Shown: positions 1 to 6,175, numbered from the stretch's first letter. The stretch is 6,687 nt of DNA from Nitrospirota bacterium (GCA_021790695.1 JAJYGJ010000090.1:1-6687), one strand, 5' to 3'. The notes: a model not told the origin generated them from the letters alone. Numbers and translations are program-made.

Positions 1-22
1 CGGGGCCTCGCTTTTTCGGGAT

Positions 23-50
23 GTCCGCAGGGAAGCCCCGGGACTTTTTT
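23..50 (+). terminator. Probable intrinsic terminator of an upstream gene
   Basis: GTCC (23-26) pairs with GGAC (41-44), C28 with G40, and GGG (30-32) with CCC (36-38), around an AAG loop. There is one bulge (G27) and one A-C mismatch. Six T residues follow directly (45-50). The shape fits a rho-independent terminator for a gene lying left of the window. No recognisable protein could be read in bases 1-100. The interrupted stem keeps confidence moderate. Confidence 0.5.
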
Positions 51-84
51 GAAGGAGGCCACCTCGAATTCGGGGGCCTTTCCG

Positions 85-93
85 TGATATTAT
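85..93 (+). promoter_or_regulatory. Candidate extended -10 promoter for the LOG-family gene
   Basis: TGATATTAT is an extended -10 (TGn followed by TATTAT, 5 of 6 matches to TATAAT). No good -35 hexamer lies 16-18 bases upstream, which an extended -10 can tolerate. Transcription would begin near base 100, giving a leader of about 36 bases that contains the AAGGAG site at 122-127. Confidence 0.45.
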
Positions 94-135
94 GGTTTCC
101 TCGAATGGACGTCATCATAACAAGGAGAGAGAGTC

Positions 136-780
136 ATGAAATTGAAGATAGGGGTAATGGGGTCCGCCTCCGGATATCTCCACAAGGGGCATCTTGATGC
201 CGCATACAGGCTGGGGCGCGCAATTGCCGGCAACGACTGCGTAACCATCACGGGGGCCTGTCCCGGGCTTCCGCTCGAGGCGGCAAGGGGCGCAAAGGAC
301 GCGGGCGGGCTGGTGATAGGCGTATCCCCCGCCCTGAGCGAATGGGAGCACGTGCACAGGTATGACTCGCCCGTGGACTACCATGACGTGCTCATCTTTA
401 CCGGAAGCGGGCTCATGGGGCGGGAGGTCGTGAACATCAGGACTTCGGATATAGTGGTCATAATCGGGGGCAGATCGGGCACGCTCGGCGAATTTTCCAT
501 CGCCTATGACGAGGGCAAACTCGTGGGCGTAGTGCTTGGGACGGGCGGGATAACCTCGGAGATCAAATATATCCTGCGGGTGATAAAGAAGAAAACGGGG
601 GCCAGGGTGTTGCACGACGACGATCCGGAGAGGCTGGTAAAGAGCCTTCTTTCATATTACACGAGCAGGCATTTCAGGCGTCCGAGCGTCCATACCCATT
701 TTGTGGTGCAAAACAATAACGGGGAGGGAGCGGCAGAAGGATCGGCGACACCGGCAACAGGGGGGGAAGGGTCGGTCTAG
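136..780 (+). CDS. LOG-family / TIGR00725-like nucleotide-binding protein
   Basis: This 214-residue protein has the Rossmann-like fold signature of the LOG ("lonely guy") / DprA-Smf-related family. It begins with a glycine-rich beta-alpha unit (IGVMGSASG, 5-13), followed by TGACPGLPLEAARGAKDAGG (39-58). The family phosphate-binding block is GGRSGTLGE (111-119), preceded by GREVVN (95-100) and the strand SDIVVIIGG. Characterised LOG proteins are phosphoribohydrolases acting on nucleoside monophosphates (the PGGxGTxxE motif). Here the leading Pro is Ile and the match is closer to the uncharacterised TIGR00725 branch, so the substrate is unknown. No signal peptide is seen, so it is likely cytoplasmic. 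The ATG start is supported by AAGGAG at 122-127, 8 bases upstream. The last 25 or so residues are low-complexity (Gly, Ala, Glu, Asn) and look like an unstructured tail. It is convergent with the Smr gene and not obviously in an operon. Confidence 0.85.
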   Translation: MKLKIGVMGSASGYLHKGHLDAAYRLGRAIAGNDCVTITGACPGLPLEAARGAKDAGGLVIGVSPALSEWEHVHRYDSPVDYHDVLIFTGSGLMGREVVNIRTSDIVVIIGGRSGTLGEFSIAYDEGKLVGVVLGTGGITSEIKYILRVIKKKTGARVLHDDDPERLVKSLLSYYTSRHFRRPSVHTHFVVQNNNGEGAAEGSATPATGGEGSV

Positions 781-791
781 CCGGTCTAGCC
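774..791. repeat. 9-bp tandem repeat carrying both convergent stop codons
   Basis: GGTCTAGCC occurs twice in perfect tandem (774-782 and 783-791). Because CTAG is palindromic, each copy holds a TAG on both strands. The first copy supplies the stop of the LOG-family gene (778-780, +). The second supplies the stop of the Smr gene (786-788 read on the minus strand). No hairpin-plus-T-run terminator is visible between the two genes. Confidence 0.8.
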
Positions 792-1514
792 CGGTCCGGT
801 CTTCAGGAGCACATAGGTGGCCCCGGGGCCGCCATCGCAAGCCCTGGCTGAAGAGTATGCCAGGATATATTTCCGGAAAGGCCCCTCCAGCCATTTCCTC
901 ACGGCTTCCTTGAGCACCGGGCCCTGGGGCGAGCGGAGCCCGCGGCCGTGGATCACCTTGACGCAGAAGGTCCTTTTCCTGCTGGCCGCAAGCAGAAATG
1001 ACTGCATGGCCTCGAAGGCCTCCTCTCTGGTCATCCCGTGCAGGTCTATATATTCCCTGACCGGGAATTCCCCGCCGTGGAGCCGCCGGGCCAGACCGGA
1101 AGGCGTTCCCGGCCGTGTCCACTCGATGTATTCGCCGGTCTGGCTCAGGTTGATGCGCGCCTTGCCGCCCACAATCGCGGCAAGCTGTTTCATTATCAGG
1201 TCCTCGTCCTGCCGGGCGGAACTCACGGCCCCTTTTTCTTTTTTGGACACCCCCGGCTTCGGCCTGGCGGGCGCCTTTGCGGTTTGAAATTCCTTTATCT
1301 CCCTTACGCCCTCCATCGCCTCCATGAAAAGCTCCCGGTCCGTTTTTGTTTTTGATTGTACGGCCTCCCGGCCGGCCTCCTCCGGCGGGCCCGCGTCCTT
1401 CGGGACCGCGGGCCCGCGGTCCGCGGTCCGCGGGGTTTTGGCCGCGCCGGCATCCGGGGCCGGGATATCCTTCAGGACCTCAAACGGGGTGAAATGCAAA
1501 GAGGGTGTTTTCAT
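786..1514 (-). CDS. Smr-domain protein (SmrA/SmrB-like)
   Basis: The 242-residue protein has a C-terminal Smr domain, the small MutS-related fold, from about residue 150. It shows the hallmark DLHG (157-160, in YIDLHGMTREEA) and the second motif HGRG (189-192, in VIHGRGLRSPQG), then KYILAYSSARACDGGPGATYVLL at the C-terminus. Just before the domain, LARRLHGGEFPVRE resembles the linker preceding Smr in stand-alone SmrB-type proteins. Smr domains are known nucleases or nucleic-acid-binding modules; SmrB cleaves mRNA at collided ribosomes in E. coli. Which role applies here is not determined. Residues 18-105 are Pro/Ala/Lys-rich and probably disordered, and residues 29-43 are encoded by a strongly palindromic GC block. 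The ATG at 1514 has only a weak upstream TGGA as Shine-Dalgarno. The gene is divergent from the kinase gene and convergent with the LOG gene. Confidence 0.88.
   Translation of the reverse strand: MKTPSLHFTPFEVLKDIPAPDAGAAKTPRTADRGPAVPKDAGPPEEAGREAVQSKTKTDRELFMEAMEGVREIKEFQTAKAPARPKPGVSKKEKGAVSSARQDEDLIMKQLAAIVGGKARINLSQTGEYIEWTRPGTPSGLARRLHGGEFPVREYIDLHGMTREEAFEAMQSFLLAASRKRTFCVKVIHGRGLRSPQGPVLKEAVRKWLEGPFRKYILAYSSARACDGGPGATYVLLKTGPG
1387..1429. repeat. Nested GC palindrome and tandem heptamer inside the Smr gene
   Basis: GGGCCCGC plus GTCC (1387-1398) pairs with GGAC and GCGGGCCC (1403-1415) across a TTCG loop, with one bulged C: a 12-bp stem. Overlapping this, 1403-1422 is a perfect 20-bp palindrome with half-site GGACCGCGGG. 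GCGGTCC is then repeated in tandem (1416-1422 and 1423-1429). The block encodes part of the disordered linker of the Smr protein (about residues 29-43) and keeps the reading frame. Confidence 0.8.
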
Positions 1515-1554
1515 GAATCGATTCCATTAATGTCCGTTTATACGCCTTAAAATT

Positions 1555-1560
1555 ATTATA
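1555..1560 (-). promoter_or_regulatory. Candidate -10 box for the Smr gene
   Basis: On the minus strand the sequence reads TATAAT, a perfect -10 hexamer, about 40 bases before the Smr start codon. No convincing -35 is seen (TGCTCC at the 17-base position). A second box, TATAAA, lies closer to the gene at 1537-1542. The rest of the 1515-1695 gap is GC-rich, with short palindromes (GGGGCGCCCC at 1586-1595, CCCCCGGGGG at 1592-1601) of unknown meaning. Confidence 0.4.
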
Positions 1561-1662
1561 ACCGAATGTTCGAGGCCGGAGCAGCGGGGCGCCCCCGGGG
1601 GTCTTTCTCCGATTCTCGCGTCCTAACGCGGTTAACCCGTGCAAATACCCCCTGCCGACTGT

Positions 1663-1690
1663 CTGAAAGCGGGCAAAACGGCGGTATAAT
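1663..1690 (+). promoter_or_regulatory. Candidate promoter abutting the kinase start codon
   Basis: CTGAAA (1663-1668, 4 of 6 matches to TTGACA) and a perfect TATAAT (1685-1690) are separated by 16 bases. The expected transcription start, about 6-7 bases after the -10, falls at 1696-1697, on the first ATG of the kinase gene. Transcripts would be leaderless, or have a roughly 11-base leader if the second ATG at 1708 is used. Confidence 0.5.
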
Positions 1691-1695
1691 GGGGC

Positions 1696-2763
1696 ATGGA
1701 CAAAGCCATGAGCAGGAAGGCGCTGGAGGGTTATCTGCAGGGTTTTGGCGTGGAGAAAGTGCTCGCGGTTAAATCCATGGGCAGGGGGGCGCACGGAGAG
1801 GGCTGGCTTGTACGCGCGAAAGGGCGGGATGGCGAGAGCGAATTCGTCATAAAGTCGATAAGGCCCGCGGGACTCGGGCATGATTATCCCTCGGACCGCG
1901 CGGGCATGTTCCTTCTGGCCCTTGACACCTACAATTCCCTTCCGAACCACGTAAAGGCGCTGGACGTCATCACCCTGCGCCCGGACGGCAGCCTCAAGGG
2001 GGCCGGCGGCGGCAGGGATTACTATCTTCTGATGCGCAAGGCCAGCGGGAGCAGCTACTTTGAGGATTTGGACTCCATGAGGACAAAGGATGCGCTCGGG
2101 GCGGACGATGCCCTGAAAATAGACCTCATGGTCTCCTACCTGGCGGGCATACATTCTCTCAGGAAGACGTCAAGGACCCTCTACCTGAGGAAGTTGAGGG
2201 ACATCATCGGGCACGGGGAGTGCCTGATGGGGGTATTCGACACCTATCCCAGGGGAGTGCTGCTTCCGGGGGAGATGGCTGGGATAGAGAAAAAATGCAT
2301 AGACTGGAGGGCAAGGCTCAAGAGCGGCTACCGGAGGCTCTGCTGCGTGCATGGCGATTTTCATCCCGGCAATATCCGGTTTCACAAAAGCAAAAGCGGG
2401 CAGGACTTCGGCATCACGCTTTTGGACAGGAGCCGGGGCCCCTGGGGGGAGCCGGCGGATGACGTTACCGCCCTGGCCATAAACTACATATTTTTTTCGG
2501 TCAGGTTCCACGGGTGCGTGGAGGGGGCCTATCTGGAGGCGTTTAAAAGGTTTTTTGGGCTTTATATGAAGCGGACCGGGGATTCAGACCTGCCGTCGGT
2601 CGCGGCGCCTTTCTTTGCTTTCAGGGGGGCGGTTGTGGCCAACCCGGTATTTTATCCGGAGCTTTCCCGGGAGGGTCGCAGGCTCATATTCAGGTTCATA
2701 AACCGGGTGCTTGACACCCCGGAGTTCGACCCGGCCAGGATAAACGATTATCTGTCTTCATAG
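1696..2763 (+). CDS. APH-fold small-molecule kinase, substrate unknown
   Basis: This 355-residue protein has the aminoglycoside/choline-kinase-like (APH, protein-kinase-like) fold. Visible motifs, in order, are a glycine-rich nucleotide loop GRGAHGEGWLV (29-39), a lysine in the VIK strand (K53), the catalytic block HGDFHPGN (219-226, with D221 as candidate catalytic base and N226 as metal ligand), and the metal-binding D244 in LLDRSRGPWGEPADDV (243-257). These residues are intact, so an active phosphotransferase is likely. Family members phosphorylate antibiotics, choline, homoserine, methylthioribose, sugars and lipopolysaccharide. Nothing here points to one substrate, and no resistance or mobile genes are adjacent. 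The first ATG (1696) was chosen because it maximises the N-terminus; an in-frame ATG at 1708 has GGGG (1691-1694) 13 bases upstream and is a real alternative. No signal peptide is seen. It is divergent from Smr and separated from htrA by 109 bases, with no clear terminator. Confidence 0.82.
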   Translation: MDKAMSRKALEGYLQGFGVEKVLAVKSMGRGAHGEGWLVRAKGRDGESEFVIKSIRPAGLGHDYPSDRAGMFLLALDTYNSLPNHVKALDVITLRPDGSLKGAGGGRDYYLLMRKASGSSYFEDLDSMRTKDALGADDALKIDLMVSYLAGIHSLRKTSRTLYLRKLRDIIGHGECLMGVFDTYPRGVLLPGEMAGIEKKCIDWRARLKSGYRRLCCVHGDFHPGNIRFHKSKSGQDFGITLLDRSRGPWGEPADDVTALAINYIFFSVRFHGCVEGAYLEAFKRFFGLYMKRTGDSDLPSVAAPFFAFRGAVVANPVFYPELSREGRRLIFRFINRVLDTPEFDPARINDYLSS

Positions 2764-2802
2764 AATATTCAAAAATATATTTTAATTTTGGTAGGATTGC
2801 AG

Positions 2803-2834
2803 GAACCTGTCTGAAATGGGTTCGAACGTATAAA
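2803..2834 (+). promoter_or_regulatory. Possible promoter/operator region upstream of htrA
   Basis: The 109-base gap before htrA starts with an AT-rich stretch (2764-2790, including the palindrome AAAATATATTTT). It then holds an inverted repeat GAACC (2803-2807) / GGTTC (2819-2823) with an 11-base spacer, and a -10-like TATAAA (2829-2834). No -35 with proper spacing is evident. The inverted repeat overlaps where RNA polymerase would bind, so it could be an operator. This is a weak call. Confidence 0.3.
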
Positions 2835-2872
2835 CCTTTTTCAATTTACCCCGGAACGAGGAGGAATCCCGC

Positions 2873-4336
<1,464 letters not shown>

Positions 4337-4359
4337 GGGACAACGGGTTTTTGCCTTTC

Positions 4360-4392
4360 AAGGGGCGCGTCTTACGGATGCGCCCCTTTTTT
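4360..4392 (+). terminator. Strong intrinsic terminator after htrA
   Basis: AAGGGGCGC (4360-4368) pairs perfectly with GCGCCCCTT (4380-4388). The stem continues inwards by GTC/GAT (one G-U pair) to a five-base TTACG loop. The T-run covers 4387-4392. It begins 24 bases after the htrA stop and separates htrA from the DUF523-rhomboid pair. Confidence 0.93.
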
Positions 4393-4402
4393 CATGCCAT
4401 GC

Positions 4403-4421
4403 AAGGGGTTTTGCCCTTTTT
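4403..4421 (+). terminator. Second small terminator-like hairpin
   Basis: AAGGG (4403-4407) can pair with CCCTT (4414-4418) around a GTTTTG loop. The T-run at 4417-4421 starts within the 3' arm. It is only a 5-bp stem, placed 11 bases after the main terminator, so it may be a backup or a chance structure. It occupies the place where a -35 element for the next gene would lie. Confidence 0.35.
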
Positions 4422-4427
4422 ACCTTG

Positions 4428-4436
4428 TGATATAAT
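4428..4436 (+). promoter_or_regulatory. Perfect extended -10 promoter for the DUF523 gene
   Basis: TGATATAAT matches the extended -10 consensus TGnTATAAT exactly. No good -35 is present (GTTTTG at the 17-base position). The expected transcription start is 4443-4444, and the ATG of the DUF523 gene is at 4444-4446. The intervening bases TTTTTCC contain no Shine-Dalgarno, so a leaderless transcript is the simplest reading. Confidence 0.6.
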
Positions 4437-4443
4437 TTTTCCA

Positions 4444-4989
4444 ATGTATCTGGTAAGCGCCTGCCTGGCCGGTTTCAATACAAGATATGACGGCACTCAC
4501 TGCCTGGAGGAGCGGGTGCGAAGGCTCGTTTTTTCAGGCCAGGCAGTCCCCGTCTGCCCGGAGCAGCTTGGCGGGCTTCCCACGCCGAGGCCGCCCCTGG
4601 AATTTACGGCCGGGGCCGGCGCGGAGGCGCTCGACGGAAAGACCGGGGTGCATGTGGTGGACAATCAACCGCTGCCCTCACGGGACAATCAACCGTTACC
4701 CTCACCCCATCCCTCTCCCACCGGGCGAGGGAGGAATCCCGTGGAAGACGGGGGGGCGGAGGGCGAGGGAGTTGATTATACCGCAGCGCTCCTCCGGGGG
4801 GCGAGGGAGACGCTCCGTATAGCCAGGCTATACGGAATAAAAGAGGCCATCCTGAAAGACGGGAGCCCCTCATGCGGGACCTCTCATGTGCATACCGGGG
4901 GCCACGAGGCAAAGGGCCAAGGCGTAACGGCCGAGCTTCTTGCACGCGAAGGCTTCAAGGTGCGGGGCGTTGATTCCCTACAAGGATGA
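4444..4989 (+). CDS. DUF523 / TudS-like Fe-S protein with an in-frame insertion
   Basis: This 181-residue protein matches the DUF523 family. It begins with MYLVSACLAGFNTRYDG (family pattern SACLxGxxxRYDG), then VPVCPEQLGGLPTPRPP (36-51) and ILKDGSPSCGTSHVHTG (136-152), ending in GVTAELLAREGFKV. TudS, a characterised DUF523 member, is a thiouracil desulfurase whose [4Fe-4S] cluster is held by three cysteines. C7, C38 and C144 here are the likely equivalents. The activity of this protein is inferred, not shown. Residues 73-109 (DNQPLPSRDNQPLPSPHPSP onward to GGAEGEG) are not family sequence and derive from DNA repeats. Without them the length would be near 144, closer to what I recall for the family. 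The ATG at 4444 is chosen because MYLVSACL is the expected N-terminus; an upstream in-frame TTG at 4351 would translate the terminator. No Shine-Dalgarno is seen. Its 3' end overlaps the rhomboid gene. Confidence 0.85.
   Translation: MYLVSACLAGFNTRYDGTHCLEERVRRLVFSGQAVPVCPEQLGGLPTPRPPLEFTAGAGAEALDGKTGVHVVDNQPLPSRDNQPLPSPHPSPTGRGRNPVEDGGAEGEGVDYTAALLRGARETLRIARLYGIKEAILKDGSPSCGTSHVHTGGHEAKGQGVTAELLAREGFKVRGVDSLQG
4660..4707 (+). repeat. Two-copy 24-bp direct repeat in the DUF523 gene
   Basis: GACAATCAACCG is followed by CTG/TTA and CCCTCAC in two tandem 24-bp units (4660-4683 and 4684-4707) that match at 20 of 24 positions. The period is a multiple of three and in codon phase, encoding DNQPLPSR then DNQPLPSP. 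Confidence 0.9.
4699..4769. repeat. Palindromic CCCTCnCCC/GGGnGAGGG element inside a gene
   Basis: CCCTCACCC (4699-4707) can pair with GGGCGAGGG (4761-4769), and CCCTCTCCC (4711-4719) with GGGCGAGGG (4723-4731), each with one mismatch. The result is nested stems. This pattern resembles the dispersed CTCACCC...CTCTCCC...GGGCGAGGG palindromic repeats I know from many bacterial genomes. These are normally intergenic but are sometimes read through in proteins as PHPNPLP-like or PSPTGRG-like peptides. Identity with a named family cannot be proven from one copy. Confidence 0.7.
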
Positions 4990-5641
4990 CAATCCGACAG
5001 CCACGCCCCCTTATGTAACGGTCTCGATCATCGTCATCAATTGTCTCGTCTTTGTTTACGAGCTGATCTATCCCAGCGGCCTGCGGAGGTTCGCCCTGGA
5101 TTATGGCGCTATCCCGTACAGCCTCGTCTCTTTCAGGAGAATTCAGCCCATAAGCCCCTTCTGGACGATCTTTACCTCGATGTTCATCCACGGGGGCTTT
5201 TTGCATATCGGGGGCAACATGCTTTTTCTCTGGATCTTCGGAGACAATATAGAGGCCGAGGTGGGGCATCTCAGGTTCATTTTTTTTTACCTGCTTTGCG
5301 GGGTGGTGGCCGTATACACCTTTGCCCTGACCGATCCCGCCTCCATAAAACCGATGATAGGGGCGAGCGGGGCGATCGCGGGGGTGCTTGGCGCCTATAT
5401 CCTGCTTTTTCCGAGGGCGCAGGTCTATACGATAATCTTTCTGGGCATCTTCGTCCAGATAATAAAACTTCCGGCCCTGGTGGTCATAGGGTTCTGGGCC
5501 TTTCTCCAGTTCCTGAACGGGTTTTTCGGCGGCGGGGGCGGCATTGCCTGGTTCGCCCACGTGGGCGGATTTCTCTTCGGGTTGCTGACAGTCAAACTCT
5601 TTATGTCCGGGAGAAAAGGCCGGATAAGGAGATGGCGTTAA
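4970..5641 (+). CDS. Rhomboid-family intramembrane serine protease
   Basis: This 223-residue polytopic membrane protein begins IPYKDDNPTATPPYVTVSII, typical of bacterial rhomboids, with the first helix at about 16-35. Catalytic features are present (numbered from the TTG start): the HGGFLHIGGN segment (74-83) with the oxyanion residues H79 and N83, the nucleophile S133 in GASGAIAG, and H197 in AHVGGFLFG. The Ser-His dyad is therefore intact, and it should cleave substrates within the inner membrane. The basic tail RKGRIRRWR suggests a cytoplasmic C-terminus. I choose the TTG at 4970 because AAGGTG (4957-4962) lies 7 bases upstream and family N-termini begin at this point. A longer TTG start at 4940 adds ten residues without family similarity. 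It overlaps the DUF523 gene by 20 bases, implying co-transcription and translational coupling. A run of nine T residues lies in the coding region (5280-5288). Confidence 0.93.
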   Translation: MIPYKDDNPTATPPYVTVSIIVINCLVFVYELIYPSGLRRFALDYGAIPYSLVSFRRIQPISPFWTIFTSMFIHGGFLHIGGNMLFLWIFGDNIEAEVGHLRFIFFYLLCGVVAVYTFALTDPASIKPMIGASGAIAGVLGAYILLFPRAQVYTIIFLGIFVQIIKLPALVVIGFWAFLQFLNGFFGGGGGIAWFAHVGGFLFGLLTVKLFMSGRKGRIRRWR

Positions 5642-5742
5642 AAACTCCCGATTTATGGAGATATTATTCATAAAAATGAGATAATTTTAGAAAAATGGTC
5701 AATAATCTTTAAAAACGTCAGATTTTACCGCATTTTAGTTCC

Positions 5743-5771
5743 TTGCGCGAACCCGTATATTATTATATATT
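5743..5771 (+). promoter_or_regulatory. Candidate housekeeping promoter of groESL
   Basis: TTGCGC (5743-5748, 3 of 6) and TATATT (5766-5771, 5 of 6) are spaced by exactly 17 bases. Transcription would start near 5777-5778, inside the CIRCE operator, which is the usual arrangement for HrcA repression. Several overlapping TATTAT/TATATT boxes (5756-5766) make the exact -10 uncertain. The preceding stretch, 5642-5740, is AT-rich and holds no gene or clear terminator. Confidence 0.55.
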
Positions 5772-5773
5772 TA

Positions 5774-5800
5774 TTAGCACTCATTGTTTATGAGTGCTAA
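5774..5800. promoter_or_regulatory. CIRCE operator (HrcA-binding site)
   Basis: TTAGCACTC (5774-5782), nine spacer bases, then GAGTGCTAA (5792-5800) is an exact match to the CIRCE consensus inverted repeat. CIRCE binds the HrcA repressor, which GroEL helps to fold, so groESL is switched on when GroEL is titrated by unfolded proteins. An hrcA gene is therefore expected elsewhere in this genome. The site overlaps the predicted transcription start 43 bases before groES. Confidence 0.97.
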
Positions 5801-5842
5801 TAAAACTTTAAACAACATTATTTCAAGGGAAAGGAGAGCAGC

Positions 5843-6106
5843 ATGAAATTCAAGCCTTTAAAAGACCGGGTGTTCGTAAGCTATGCCGAGGAGGAGGAGA
5901 GGACCAAAGGCGGGCTGTACGTGCCTGACACGGCGAAGGAGAAGCCGCAGAAAGGGAAGGTGGAGGCGGTCGGCTCGGAAGTCAAGGAGGTGAAGGTTGG
6001 GGATTCGGTGCTTTTCGACAAGTATTCCGGCTCCAAGGTGAAGATGAACGACCAGGAGTGTCTCATCATCAAGGAAGAAGACATCCTGGGAATAATCGAA
6101 GGTTAA
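5843..6106 (+). CDS. groES: Co-chaperonin GroES, short form
   Basis: This 87-residue heptameric lid of the GroEL chamber begins MKFKPLKDRVFV. The mobile loop lies at about 16-36, with GGLYVPDTAKEKPQ carrying the hydrophobic contact (LYV) for GroEL. The C-terminal half, KVGDSVLFDKYSG and LIIKEEDILGIIEG, is well conserved. GroES is usually 94-97 residues. Here the segment between AVG (42-44) and VKVGD (50-54) is only SEVKE, where E. coli has a longer stretch forming the roof beta-hairpin. The shortening falls on that loop and not on the GroEL contact, so the protein is probably functional. AAGGAG (5831-5836) lies 6 bases before the ATG. It is transcribed with groEL under CIRCE control. Confidence 0.97.
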   Translation: MKFKPLKDRVFVSYAEEEERTKGGLYVPDTAKEKPQKGKVEAVGSEVKEVKVGDSVLFDKYSGSKVKMNDQECLIIKEEDILGIIEG

Positions 6107-6122
6107 ATGGATATCGAGCGCA

Positions 6123-6155
6123 TTGCCCGCGGGCAAAAACGAAAATTGCCGCGGG
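6123..6155 (+). repeat. Alternative hairpins after groES
   Basis: TTGCCCGCGGGCAA (6123-6136) is a perfect 14-bp palindrome. Its right part can instead pair with the next segment: CCCGCGGGCAA (6126-6136) with TTGCCGCGGG (6146-6155), a 10-bp stem with one bulged G and the loop AAACGAAAA. The two folds exclude each other. No T-run follows, so this is not a standard terminator. Confidence 0.6.
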
Positions 6156-6175
6156 GTCAAGCGATCGAATATAAA
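6146..6175 (+). promoter_or_regulatory. Possible internal promoter for groEL
   Basis: TTGCCG (6146-6151, 4 of 6) and TATAAA (6170-6175, 5 of 6) are 18 bases apart. A start near 6182 would give groEL its own leader of about 65 bases, free of CIRCE. The A-rich DNA here could equally be a spacer, so this is tentative. Confidence 0.35.

Noticed and set aside
1..100. The tail of an upstream protein-coding gene
   Set aside because: Frames are open here for a short distance, but none gives a recognisable C-terminus, and the hairpin with T-run points to a non-coding 3' end.
1480..2154. A 224-codon minus-strand frame overlapping both the kinase and the start of the Smr gene
   Set aside because: It is antisense to the kinase, lacks recognisable domains, and would overlap the Smr N-terminus in another frame.
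2802..2826. A sigma-E-like promoter (GGAACCT ... TCGAA) for htrA
   Set aside because: The spacer is only 13 bases where about 16 is expected, and the -10 half is a poor match.
4351..4443. An upstream TTG start for the DUF523 gene
   Set aside because: It would translate the htrA terminator hairpin and the extended -10, and it adds 31 residues before the conserved MYLVSACL start.
4660..4707. A CRISPR-like or minisatellite array
   Set aside because: There are only two imperfect 24-bp units without spacers, in codon phase and inside a gene.
4955..5671. A 238-codon minus-strand frame
   Set aside because: It is antisense to the rhomboid gene, which has all its catalytic motifs.
5663..5688. A hairpin followed by TTTT as a rhomboid terminator
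   Set aside because: The stem would be short, interrupted and wholly A-T, too weak to call.
5720..5765. A sigma-32-type heat-shock promoter before groES
   Set aside because: No CTTGAA-like -35 at the right distance and no true CCCCAT box; CIRCE plus a housekeeping promoter explains the control.
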